A DNA stretch of 64,000 bases, taken from NCBI GenBank assembly GCA_035626475.1, contig DASPNP010000075.1:1-64000 (forward strand), written 5' to 3'. How positions within the stretch are numbered: position 1 is the first letter of the stretch; each line of letters opens with the position of its first letter. Below the pieces are notes generated by a model, which was not told the origin of the DNA, ran no database searches, and worked only from the letters and a program-made list of their open reading frames with translations. Positions 50,285-57,755 of the stretch are shown here, piece after piece. The stretch comes from DASPKT01 sp035626475. GTDB taxonomy: Bacteria > Pseudomonadota > Alphaproteobacteria > Azospirillales > Azospirillaceae. A program made the translations under genes and the position numbers.

Positions 50285-50407
50285 GTGCGTGCTTCGACAG
50301 GCTCAGCATGAGGAGGGATCCAGCTGCTCCGGGCCAGAAATGAGCGGGATGACACCAGGAGTGCCTGGCATGTCCCTCCCTCATCCCGAGCTTGTCGAAG
50401 GACGCAC
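50285..50407. repeat. Dispersed palindromic repeat, copy C
   Basis: The left arm (GTGCGTGCTTCGACAGGCTC at 50285, then AGCATGAGG) and the right arm (CCTCATCCCGAGCTTGTCGA, then AGGACGCAC to 50407) are inverted complements. GCTGCTCCGGGCCA and AGGAGTGCCTGGCATGTCCC lie between, shared with copies A and B. Confidence 0.85.
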
Positions 50408-50456
50408 AACGTCCCGGCCTCTCCCAACCAGTTCCTCCACCCCCCCCGAAACGCGA

Positions 50457-50489
50457 AAGGCGCCCGCCCGGGGTCCGGGGGGGCGCCTT
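50457..50489 (-). terminator. Terminator region downstream of the DUF465 gene
   Basis: AAGGCGCCC (50457-50465) and GGGCGCCTT (50481-50489) form a perfect 9-bp stem; on the minus strand it is followed by TCGCGTTT. A second hairpin with a 9-bp stem and TCTTCG loop precedes it at 50504-50527, so the two act in tandem after the stop at 50550. Confidence 0.65.
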
Positions 50490-50549
50490 CCGTCTGGCGC
50501 CGCCCGCCGGGGTCTTCGCCCCGGCGGCACGGCGGACCCGGCTGACGGG

Positions 50550-50717
50550 TCAGTTCCGCGTGTAGCGGTCGAGCTGCTCCTTTACGTGCAGCTTCTCGAA
50601 CTTGAGGTTACGGACAGCCATGCTGTCATGGTAGGGCCGGGCCAATTCCGACTGGATCCTGGACTCGAGCAAGGCGTGCTTCTGACGCAGGCTCTCGATG
50701 TGGTGCTCCGCGGCCAT
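50550..50717 (-). CDS. DUF465/YdcH-family small protein
   Basis: A 55-residue protein: MAAEHHIESLRQKHALLESR, then a helical middle, ending LKFEKLHVKEQLDRYTRN. This is the DUF465 (YdcH-like) pattern of an antiparallel helical hairpin with LKxxKLxxKEQ. The ATG at 50717 has GGAGGAA nine bases upstream. Function is unknown; such proteins are abundant and short. It is followed by two hairpins. Confidence 0.88.
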   Translation of the reverse strand: MAAEHHIESLRQKHALLESRIQSELARPYHDSMAVRNLKFEKLHVKEQLDRYTRN

Positions 50718-51071
50718 CGTATTCCTCCGACTTGGTGGGGGGGAAATACGGTCCCGTCACCCTGCCTTCCGCCCCGGCCTTGTTTTCGGCCTTGTTGTAT
50801 CGGCCGGGCAGGGTATGCCGGTCCGATCTCTCTTGCCCGCGAAGCGTATACGGATCGGCCGTTAACCTGAAGTGCCTAGAACGCAGAGCCGGCGGCTCTA
50901 GGTCTTCGAATCTTGAATATCGGTCACCGACATTACCCGGCCATAAGCCCATAGAACTTTTGGCAAGCCTTTGTCGGGGTTGAGTCAACCCACCCGTCCG
51001 GGACCGCGTTTATACTTTTGGAATGCCCTCCCGCGACAAAGCCGCGCGGGTGGAGAGGCGCGGATTATTTC
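50718..51071. other. Gene-poor region with a perfect dyad
   Basis: These 354 bases between DUF465 and a small membrane-protein gene hold no convincing frame. GGGTTGA-G-TCAACCC at 50977-50991 is a perfect 15-bp palindrome, and AGAGCC-GGC-GGCTCT (50885-50899) is a second. The region should contain the DUF465 promoter (reading left), and an unannotated RNA cannot be excluded. Confidence 0.45.
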
Positions 51072-51332
51072 CTACCCGCGGCGCAGGCGCAGCAGCAGCA
51101 GGATCGCCAGGCCGATGCCGCCCAGCACCAGCGAGGCCGGCCAGGAGAAGAGCGGGCTCCACAGCGCCGCCGGGGTCCAGTACTGGAACACGTCGGCGCT
51201 GGGCGCGTGCAGGCCGTGCCACAGCGATCCCAGCCGCACAGGCGCCCGGCCGCGCAGCGCGTCGACCAGCAGGATGATGGCGCCCGAGGCCAGCAGCCCG
51301 ATGCCCAGCGCCCGCCAGATCCGCTTCATCAT
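51072..51332 (-). CDS. Small membrane protein of unknown function
   Basis: The 86-residue protein has two membrane helices, ALGIGLLASGAIILLVDALR near the N terminus and SLVLGGIGLAILLLLRL at the end, with a short polar loop between them. Its start overlaps the stop of the L,D-transpeptidase gene by four bases, so they are cotranscribed and may function together in the envelope. I do not recognise the family. Confidence 0.7.
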   Translation of the reverse strand: MMKRIWRALGIGLLASGAIILLVDALRGRAPVRLGSLWHGLHAPSADVFQYWTPAALWSPLFSWPASLVLGGIGLAILLLLRLRRG

Positions 51333-51862
51333 ATGTCCGCACCTCCGGCAGGCGCAGGCACCACGACCCGGTCGCCCGGCCCGCAGCGGCCCAGCAGATC
51401 GAGCAGGTCGGGCAGGGCCAGCGCGACGCAGCCGGCGGTCGGCTCCCAGTCGGGCCGCGCCACATGCATGAAGACGGCGCTGCCGAGCCCCGGCACCGGC
51501 GGCTCGTCATTGTGGGCCAGCACGACCACGACGTCGTAGACCCCGTCCTCCCGCCACATCTCCTCGTGGCTGGCGGCGAAGGGCCGCTTGACCGGGCGGT
51601 TGTAGTCGGGATGGGCGGGATCGTCGCACCAGCCATCGTCCGGTTCGATCGCCGCCACGGGCAGGCCGGTCTCCGGCGGGGCGGGCAGCCGGTCGGGACG
51701 GTAGAGCACGCGGCGCAGGGCGAAGGCGCCCACCGGCGTGCCGCCGTCGCCCTCGCGCTTGTCGGCGATGATGCCGCCGCGCCCCAGGGCGCAACGGGCG
51801 GAACCACCGGGCCAGCTCAGCCGGGCGGTGCCGTCGGGAAGGGTTTCCACGGTCAGGTCCAT
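51329..51862 (-). CDS. L,D-transpeptidase catalytic domain protein
   Basis: This 177-residue YkuD-type protein has the family catalytic stretch AVFMHVARPDWEPTAGCVAL, with His and Cys nucleophile, plus GDGGTPVGAFALRRVLYRP and DVVVVLAHNDEPP at the core. L,D-transpeptidases cross-link peptidoglycan or attach proteins to it in the periplasm, but no signal peptide is seen, so export of this form is unclear; some members of this COG3786-like branch lack one. It overlaps the small membrane-protein gene. Confidence 0.88.
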   Translation of the reverse strand: MDLTVETLPDGTARLSWPGGSARCALGRGGIIADKREGDGGTPVGAFALRRVLYRPDRLPAPPETGLPVAAIEPDDGWCDDPAHPDYNRPVKRPFAASHEEMWREDGVYDVVVVLAHNDEPPVPGLGSAVFMHVARPDWEPTAGCVALALPDLLDLLGRCGPGDRVVVPAPAGGADI

Positions 51863-51926
51863 GCCGCCCTTATAGCCGGGCGATCCGGCTCAAGTCACGG
51901 GGCCAAGTCACGGGGGAGCAGCGGGA

Positions 51927-53123
51927 TCAGCGGGCCAGCGGCTGCGCGCCCATGCCCGGCGCCATCCCCATGGCCTGCGGCACCAGGCCCGGCGGGATCA
52001 CGACGTTCTCGCCCCGGGCGCGCATCTGGGCCTGGTACTTGTCCATCGCGTGCATCATGCGCTGGGCGACCTGCTCCTTCGGCACCGGCGGCGGTGCGAC
52101 GGGCTCGCGGGACCGCTCCGCCGCCGCATCCTTCGGTGGCTCGGCCTTGGCCGGGGCGGGGAAGCCGGCGGCCTCCTCGGCGGCGCTCTGCAGCAGGCTT
52201 GGATGGGCGAGGCTGACCGGCGGCGGCGCCGGGCGCATGCGGGCGATCTGGGCGGCGCGGTCGCGCTGCACCGTCTGCTCGATGGCGGCGGGCACGCGCG
52301 GCTGCTCGCGCACTTCGCCGCCGCCGGCCGAGGCGAGCGCGCGGTACTTGTCCAGCCCCATGCCCTTGGTCTGGCCGCGCGGCAGGCTGCCGGTGGTCTG
52401 GGAGCGCTGGGCCAGGGCCTCCAGCGCGTCGGACTGGGTCTTGGACAGGGCGTAGGGCTCGGCCGCCGGCGGGGTGCCGCCCAGCGGCTTGCCGCCCGGC
52501 AGTGCGCCCGACGGTGAGGCCGCCAGCGCGGCCAGCGCGGCGTCCGCCGCCTGCGACAGCTCCACCGGCCCCAGCGCCGCGCCGGGCGACGCGGCCGCCA
52601 GGGAGGCCGGGACGGGTTGGCCGGCGGGCGGCACGGGAGCGGGCTGGAGCGCGACCGGCTGCGCGCGGCGCGGCTGGTCGGGCGCGGCCCCGGCCACCAT
52701 GGTCTCCGGTTCCATCGGCACGGGCTCGCCCCGCCGGTCGCCCTTGAGCATGGCGATGACGTGGCCGCCGATGCTGGCGCCGGTGGACTCCTCGATCATC
52801 ACGTCGCCCGCCGCCAGCGCCAGCCCGATGGGCCCGCCCAGGATGGCGGCGCCGGCCAGCTTGGCCGCCGGCTTGATCGTGTCGCCGGTGATCTCGCGGT
52901 AGATGGTGTTGACGACCGGGATGTGCTGCAGCGGGTTGATGATGTCGACGAAGTCCCAGAAGGACATGCCCTCATCCCTGCGGGCCTCCTTCGGGTCCTT
53001 CTGGACGCGCGCCTCGGCCCCCGCTCCGGATGCGGAGGCGTGACCGGCGGTGCGCTCTGCCCCGCCATTGTCCGCCATGGGCCCCCGAGGGGCGTGGATC
53101 TGATGCTGCAGTGAAGTCGTCAT
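51927..53123 (-). CDS. Conserved N-terminal domain plus Pro/Ala-rich hypothetical protein
   Basis: This 398-residue protein has one ordered segment of about 75 residues, starting MSFWDFVDIINPLQHIPVVN and including YREITGDTIKPAAKLAGAAI and GLALAAGDVMIEESTG. From memory it recurs as an uncharacterised module in alphaproteobacteria. It contains a hydrophobic Gly/Ala-rich stretch that could be membrane-associated. The remaining 270 residues are Pro/Ala/Gln-rich and probably disordered, ending QAMGMAPGMGAQPLAR. The ATG at 53123 has GGGAGACAGG upstream. No function is assignable. Confidence 0.72.
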   Translation of the reverse strand: MTTSLQHQIHAPRGPMADNGGAERTAGHASASGAGAEARVQKDPKEARRDEGMSFWDFVDIINPLQHIPVVNTIYREITGDTIKPAAKLAGAAILGGPIGLALAAGDVMIEESTGASIGGHVIAMLKGDRRGEPVPMEPETMVAGAAPDQPRRAQPVALQPAPVPPAGQPVPASLAAASPGAALGPVELSQAADAALAALAASPSGALPGGKPLGGTPPAAEPYALSKTQSDALEALAQRSQTTGSLPRGQTKGMGLDKYRALASAGGGEVREQPRVPAAIEQTVQRDRAAQIARMRPAPPPVSLAHPSLLQSAAEEAAGFPAPAKAEPPKDAAAERSREPVAPPPVPKEQVAQRMMHAMDKYQAQMRARGENVVIPPGLVPQAMGMAPGMGAQPLAR

Positions 53124-53254
53124 GCCCTGTCTCCCGCTGACCGGAAGAAGCAAGGCACATGCCAGAGCGGATATGCTGCTGGATCAACGGGTTAGGCGGC
53201 ACCCACCCTCCGGCCGGATCGACCCTCCGGCAAAAGAGTCCGGGCAGTCCTTGC

Positions 53255-54427
53255 TCAGAACAGATGGCCGGAGCGGCTGGCCTTGGCCCTGAGATAGGCC
53301 TCGTTATGGCCGTTGCTGGGGAAGATGTGCGGCACGCGGTCCACCACCTCGATCCCGTGCTGGGCCAGCTGGGCCATCTTGTCGGGATTGTTGGTCATCA
53401 GCCTGACCCGGCCGTAACCCAGCCCGTGCAGCATGGCGGCGGCCGGGGCGTAGACCCGCTCGTCCGCCTCGAAGCCCAGCGCCAGGTTGGCGTCCACCGT
53501 GTCGATGCCGCCATCCTGCAGCCGGTAGGCCCGCAGCTTGTTCAGCAGGCCGATGCCCCGCCCCTCCTGCGCCAGATACAGCAGCACGCCGCTGCCGGCG
53601 TCGGCGATCTGCTGGATGGCGCCGCGCAGCTGCGGGCCGCAGTCGCAGCGCAGACTGCCCAGCAGGTCTCCGGTGAAGCATTCCGAGTGCAGCCGAGCCA
53701 GCACCGGCTCGCCCGGTGCGGGATCGCCGATGATGATGGCGAGATGCTCGGGGCTGCCGTCGGTCGGGCGGAAGGCGACGATGCGGGTGCGCTCGGCATC
53801 GGCCAGCGGCACCGTGGCCTCGACGATCCGGTGCAGCGTGCGCGCGGACTGGCGGTGGTAGCCGGCGACGTCGGCGCCCTCCACCGCCAGCAGGTCGTGC
53901 CGGCGCAGGAAGTCGGCCCGGTCCCCGGCGACGGCCACCTCGGCCACCAGGACCGAGGGCAGCAGCCGCGCCAGCTTCGCCAGCAGCGCCGCCGCCCCTT
54001 CCGCCGTGCCTTCCCAGGCGACGGGCGAGGCCTTCACCCGGCGGGCGCGCTCGGCCTGTGCCTCCGGCGGCAGGCGGGTCGGGTCGGACAGGTCGCGGGC
54101 CAGTTCGGCCGAGACGGTGGCGGTGCCGGTCAGCACCAGCAGCCCGTCGTCCGGGCTCCCGGCGGCTGGGATCCCCAACGCGGCGGCGCGGCGGGCCGTC
54201 ACCAGCAGCGCCGGCGCCGTGCCGGACAGCTTCGCCATGAAGTCGATCGCGGCCGTGGTCGCCGCCTCCGCCGCCTGCACCAGCAGGGCACGGCCGTCGG
54301 CGCCGGCCAGCAATACCACGTCGCCACGGCGCAGCTCGGCCATGGCGCGGTCCACCGCGCGCAGGGCGGCCCGGTCCAGCGGATGGGCGAGGTCGGCGCC
54401 CGAGACGAGGGGTGATGCGACGGCCAT
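53255..54427 (-). CDS. ribA: GTP cyclohydrolase II with a degenerate N-terminal RibB-like domain
   Basis: The C-terminal domain (about 205-390) is GTP cyclohydrolase II, the first enzyme of riboflavin synthesis, which opens GTP and releases formate and pyrophosphate. Zinc ligands are in HSECFTGDLLGSLRCDCGPQL, and the catalytic LYLAQEGRGIGLLNKLRAY and VRLMTNNPDKM are conserved. The N-terminal 200 residues resemble 3,4-dihydroxy-2-butanone-4-phosphate synthase (TTAAIDFMAK) but the acidic catalytic motif RENEGD is missing, so that half is inactive. A terminator-like hairpin lies 70 bases upstream in its leader. Confidence 0.92.
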   Translation of the reverse strand: MAVASPLVSGADLAHPLDRAALRAVDRAMAELRRGDVVLLAGADGRALLVQAAEAATTAAIDFMAKLSGTAPALLVTARRAAALGIPAAGSPDDGLLVLTGTATVSAELARDLSDPTRLPPEAQAERARRVKASPVAWEGTAEGAAALLAKLARLLPSVLVAEVAVAGDRADFLRRHDLLAVEGADVAGYHRQSARTLHRIVEATVPLADAERTRIVAFRPTDGSPEHLAIIIGDPAPGEPVLARLHSECFTGDLLGSLRCDCGPQLRGAIQQIADAGSGVLLYLAQEGRGIGLLNKLRAYRLQDGGIDTVDANLALGFEADERVYAPAAAMLHGLGYGRVRLMTNNPDKMAQLAQHGIEVVDRVPHIFPSNGHNEAYLRAKASRSGHLF

Positions 54428-54496
54428 GGCGGAAATCGGCGACCGGCCACTGTTAGGGACGATGGACCGACCCTATCGGGCGGCGGCCGGAAATGC

Positions 54497-54528
54497 AAAA
54501 GGCGCGGTCCGCCGATCCGACCGGCGCC
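54497..54528 (-). terminator. Intrinsic-terminator-like hairpin in the ribA leader
   Basis: On the minus strand GGCGC-(bulge)-GGTC and GACC-GCGCC pair over nine bases with a one-base bulge, followed by TTTTGC. It lies upstream of ribA and downstream of no minus-strand gene, so it would act on ribA's own leader. The conserved core of an FMN riboswitch is not seen. Confidence 0.4.
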
Positions 54529-54614
54529 CGGTGCAGGGCTGCGCCGCCCCGGAATCGCCAAGTTCCGGTGCGCGTGCTAGGGTCGGATTGGTAAACGGCG
54601 GTCCCGGCGGGGCG

Positions 54615-55292
54615 ATGCGGACGACAGGCAAGACGGTCCTTCTGGTGGACGACGACTCGGCGCTGCGCCAGTCGGTGGCGGAGCAGCTGGCCCTGCAGGA
54701 GGCGGCGGAGACGGTGGAGGCCGGCGATGCGGCCGCCGCCTTGGCGATCCTGCGCGGCAGGCGCTTCGACGCCATCCTGGTCGACCAGGGGCTGCCCGAC
54801 ATGGACGGGGCGGAGCTTTGCCGGCGGCTGCGCGCCGACGGGATCGACTGCCCGATCATCCTGCTGGCGACGGGCGATCCGGTCGATGCCGCCACCGGCG
54901 CCACCGACCAGGTGGCCAAGCCGCTGCGGCTGGGAACGCTGCTCGCCAAGCTGCGGGCGCATCTGCGGCAGGCGGAGGCCGGCGCCGAGGGGGCTGTCGC
55001 CATCGGCCCCTACACCTTCCGCCCCGCCGCGAAGATGCTGCTGGAGGCGGCCCGGGACCGGCTGATCCGGCTGACCGAGAAGGAGACGCAGATCCTCTCC
55101 TTCCTCTACCGCGCCGGCGACCGGCCGATCGGCCGCGAGACGCTGCTGGGCGAGGTCTGGGGCTACAATGCCGGGGTCACCACCCATACGCTGGAGACCC
55201 ATGTCTACCGCCTCCGGCGCAAGATCGAGAGCGACCCCGCCAACGCCCGCATCCTGGTGACGGAGCCCGGCGGCTATCGCCTCGTCCCCTAG
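54615..55292 (+). CDS. OmpR/PhoB-family response regulator
   Basis: This 225-residue regulator has a receiver domain (residues 5-120) with the acidic DDDS, phosphoacceptor Asp in AILVDQGLPDMDG and switch Lys in VAKPL. A winged-helix domain (about 130-225) follows, with LTEKETQILSFLYRAGDRPI, LLGEVWGYN and THTLETHVYRLRRKIE. No kinase is adjacent; either sensor kinase in this window could be its partner. ATG at 54615 with GGCGGGG before it. Confidence 0.92.
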   Translation: MRTTGKTVLLVDDDSALRQSVAEQLALQEAAETVEAGDAAAALAILRGRRFDAILVDQGLPDMDGAELCRRLRADGIDCPIILLATGDPVDAATGATDQVAKPLRLGTLLAKLRAHLRQAEAGAEGAVAIGPYTFRPAAKMLLEAARDRLIRLTEKETQILSFLYRAGDRPIGRETLLGEVWGYNAGVTTHTLETHVYRLRRKIESDPANARILVTEPGGYRLVP

Positions 55293-55367
55293 GAAATTTC
55301 CCCTCGAAAGCGGGGGCGGCGGGGTCTAGGCTCGACCGGACCGCCGCACCCCTAGGAGACGGGACCC

Positions 55368-56222
55368 GTGACCGGGCAGGACTTCTTCCAGGCGCGCTTC
55401 TGGGGCGTGCGCGGCAGCATCGCCACCCCGGGGCCGGAGACCGCCCGCTATGGCGGCAACACCAGCTGCGTCGAGCTGCGCTGCGGGCCGCACCTGCTGA
55501 TCCTGGACGCCGGCACGGGCATCCGGCCGCTGGGCGTGGCGCTGGGACGGGCCGGCGGCGCGCTAACGGCCGACCTGTTCCTGACCCATACCCATTACGA
55601 CCATATCGGCGGCCTGCCCTTCTTCGGGCCGGCCTACGACCCGGGCAACGACATCCTGATCTGGGAAGGGCATCTCGGCCCCGCCACCGACCTGCACGAC
55701 GTCATGACCATGCTCATGGCATCGCCGCTGTTCCCGGTGCCGGCGACGCTGATCGAAAAGAGCTGCCGCTACCGCAAGTTCCAGGCGGGCGAGACGCTGA
55801 CGCCCCGGCCGGGCGTGACGGTGCGCACCGCGCCGCTGAACCATCCCGACGGCGCCACCGGCTACCGCATCGACCATGCCGGTCGCAGCTTCTGCTTCAT
55901 CACCGATCACGAGCACCCGGCGGAGGGACCCGGCGACGCGCTGGTGGAACTGGTGCGCGGCGCCGACGTGATGGTCTATGATTCGACCTACACCGACGCG
56001 GAGTATGCCCGGCACCGGGGCTGGGGCCACTCCACCTGGCAGGAGGCCTGCCGGCTGGCCGATACGGCGGGGGTGAAGCGGGTGGTGCTGTTCCACCATG
56101 ATCCGGGCCGCGACGACGCCGCGCTGGACGCCATCGTGGCGGAGGCTGACCGTCTACGCCCCGGGACGCTCGCCGCACGCGAGGGGATGGTGCTGGATCT
56201 GCTGGCGGGAACGGTGGGTTGA
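55368..56222 (+). CDS. MBL-fold metallo-hydrolase
   Basis: The 284-residue protein has the metallo-beta-lactamase fold with the zinc motif HTHYDHIGGLPFF, the ARFWGVRGSIATPGPETARY and YGGNTSCVELRC N-terminal signature of the COG1235-like group, TDHEHPAEGP and VLFHHDPGRDDAAL. Such enzymes hydrolyse phosphodiester or thioester bonds; the substrate is unknown. GTG start. It lies 75 bases after the response regulator and may be cotranscribed. Confidence 0.87.
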   Translation: MTGQDFFQARFWGVRGSIATPGPETARYGGNTSCVELRCGPHLLILDAGTGIRPLGVALGRAGGALTADLFLTHTHYDHIGGLPFFGPAYDPGNDILIWEGHLGPATDLHDVMTMLMASPLFPVPATLIEKSCRYRKFQAGETLTPRPGVTVRTAPLNHPDGATGYRIDHAGRSFCFITDHEHPAEGPGDALVELVRGADVMVYDSTYTDAEYARHRGWGHSTWQEACRLADTAGVKRVVLFHHDPGRDDAALDAIVAEADRLRPGTLAAREGMVLDLLAGTVG

Positions 56223-56284
56223 CGTTAACCACTTCGTGGTAGTGTCCCGCCCGCCGCCCCCCACGATCCGGATCGCCCGCCGCC

Positions 56285-56875
56285 GTGTCCGCCCTCCGCT
56301 CCGCCTTCCGGCTGCCCCGCCTGCTTCTCGCCCTGTTCGCCTGCCTGTGGCTGGTCGCCTGCGCCGCCGGCCGGCCCCCGGCGGAGCCGTCGCCGCCCGA
56401 CCTGCCGCCGCTGCCGGACCTGCGCCGGATCGTGCTGGTCCACCAGCCCAGCGGCGAGAAGGCGGACGTGGTCTACTGGTTCAACGGCCAGTACGACCCG
56501 CGCGCCATGGAACGGGTGAAGCTGGTGCTGCGCGACCGCAATGACGGCACGGTCGGCGAGATCGACCCGCTGCTGCTGGATTTCCTGTTCGACCTGCTCT
56601 ACCGGACCGGCCTGCCCTCCTCGACCGAGATCCACGTCTATTCCGGCTACCGTTCGCCCCAGACGAACGCCCGGCTGGTCAAGGCCAACCCGCAGGCGGC
56701 GCGCGAGAGCTTCCACATGCAGGGCAAGGCGGTGGACATCAAGGTGCCGATCCTGCCGGGCGCCGCCATCGCCGAGATCGCCAAGACCATGCAGCGCGGC
56801 GGCGCCGCCTACTACCCCTCGACGGGCCACACCCATGTCGACACCGGGCCGGTGAGGACCTGGCGGACGCGGTGA
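56285..56875 (+). CDS. DUF882/YcbK-like peptidase M15-type protein
   Basis: The 196-residue protein has a lipoprotein-like N terminus (ALFACLWLVACAAG) and a DUF882 domain of the M15A/D,D-carboxypeptidase fold. VYSGYRSPQTNARL, SFHMQGKAVDIKV (zinc His and Asp) and GHTHVDTGPVRTW (second His) are present. YcbK-like proteins act on peptidoglycan in the periplasm. The GTG at 56285 gives the signal; the convergent HepT gene ends four bases beyond its stop. Confidence 0.87.
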   Translation: MSALRSAFRLPRLLLALFACLWLVACAAGRPPAEPSPPDLPPLPDLRRIVLVHQPSGEKADVVYWFNGQYDPRAMERVKLVLRDRNDGTVGEIDPLLLDFLFDLLYRTGLPSSTEIHVYSGYRSPQTNARLVKANPQAARESFHMQGKAVDIKVPILPGAAIAEIAKTMQRGGAAYYPSTGHTHVDTGPVRTWRTR

Positions 56876-56878
56876 GGA

Positions 56879-57244
56879 TCAGGGCTGGCCACCTACCGCC
56901 TGCCGCAAATCGGCGACCGTTCTGCGAAGGGGTGGCAGCGCCTCGGTGACGGTACGCCATAGCATGGCGTCACTGACACGGTGGTACTCGTGCCGGTAGA
57001 CGTTGCCGATGTCGGCGACGTTGCGCCAGGGGATCTCCGGGTGCCGCTCCTTAAGGTCGGCGGGCAGGCGCCGGGACGCCTCCGACAAGGTCAGCAGCGC
57101 GTAGAGCACGGCGTACTTGGACTTGGTATCCCGGCTGAACGCCTCGAAATCCATGCCCTCGGTGAAGGTCTCGACATGCCGGATCGCCCCGTCCATGTCG
57201 TCGAGCCAGCTCCTGATACGCTCGTCAGAAGGCATGGACCACAT
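56879..57244 (-). CDS. hepT: HepT-like DUF86 toxin
   Basis: This 121-residue HEPN-fold protein is the toxin half of a MntA/HepT module, a predicted RNase that MntA silences by AMPylation of a Tyr. The end of the domain, WRNVADIGNVYRHEYHRV, carries the RHxY core with the target Tyr, but in many DUF86 proteins an Arg (RN) stands where this one has Gly (IGN); some subfamilies share this. The start at 57244 overlaps the MntA gene by 20 bases; an ATG at 57235 is also possible. Confidence 0.87.
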   Translation of the reverse strand: MWSMPSDERIRSWLDDMDGAIRHVETFTEGMDFEAFSRDTKSKYAVLYALLTLSEASRRLPADLKERHPEIPWRNVADIGNVYRHEYHRVSDAMLWRTVTEALPPLRRTVADLRQAVGGQP

Positions 57245-57545
57245 CCTGGCGCACCGTCTCGGCCATCTCGGGCCGCAACGCGTCGGCGGCGATCACGTCG
57301 GCGCCGGGAACGATTTCGGCCACCCGTCGGCGCAGCCCAGCATAGGTGAAGAGGTCGGGCTCCCGTCCCGCCGCGAACTCCAGCAACACATCGATGTCGC
57401 TCCCCATACCGGCCGCACCACGGGCGGTGGAGCCGAACACACCCGCCCGGGCGACGCCGGCCGCCTCCAGTTCGCGACGGTGCGCGACGAGCATGGCGAG
57501 CGCTTCGGCGAGGGTCGGCGGATGGTGGGGCTGTCCGGTGCTCAT
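57225..57545 (-). CDS. mntA: MntA-type nucleotidyltransferase antitoxin
   Basis: This 106-residue minimal nucleotidyltransferase has the catalytic AGVFGSTARGAAGMGSDIDVLL motif (Gly-Ser and Asp-x-Asp). It is the antitoxin that AMPylates HepT. The ATG at 57545 is the natural start because the longer frame runs through a terminator. Both genes overlap and form one operon. Identity rests on the GSxxRG-SDIDxLL motif plus the adjacent DUF86 gene. Confidence 0.88.
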   Translation of the reverse strand: MSTGQPHHPPTLAEALAMLVAHRRELEAAGVARAGVFGSTARGAAGMGSDIDVLLEFAAGREPDLFTYAGLRRRVAEIVPGADVIAADALRPEMAETVRQDVVHAF

Positions 57546-57591
57546 GCCCTGAAGATAGGGCGGCCGGCCGTGTTTATGAAGACGCCCCGCA

Positions 57592-57625
57592 AACGACAAG
57601 GCCCGGCCGGTTTCCCGGTCGGGCC
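57592..57625 (-). terminator. Rho-independent terminator of the DMT transporter gene
   Basis: GGCCCGGCCGG (57600-57610) and CCGGTCGGGCC (57615-57625) form an 11-bp stem (one G-T) with a TTTC loop; on the minus strand TTGTCGTTT follows. It lies 130 bases past the transporter stop and isolates it from mntA-hepT. Confidence 0.75.
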
Positions 57626-57755
57626 GTCGCTGGTCGCGGCCCCGAGCTGAGGGGCAGGATCCGGGTCGCGACACGGATGTGATCCTAGACCTCGCCGGCC
57701 CCGCCGCCTGTGAGGGCCGTCACACTCGCTGGTGGAAGTTGCCGTCCCGGACGGG

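Noticed and set aside
54428..54614. FMN riboswitch in the ribA leader
   Set aside because: The conserved RFN core segments are not present; only a plain hairpin with T-run is seen.
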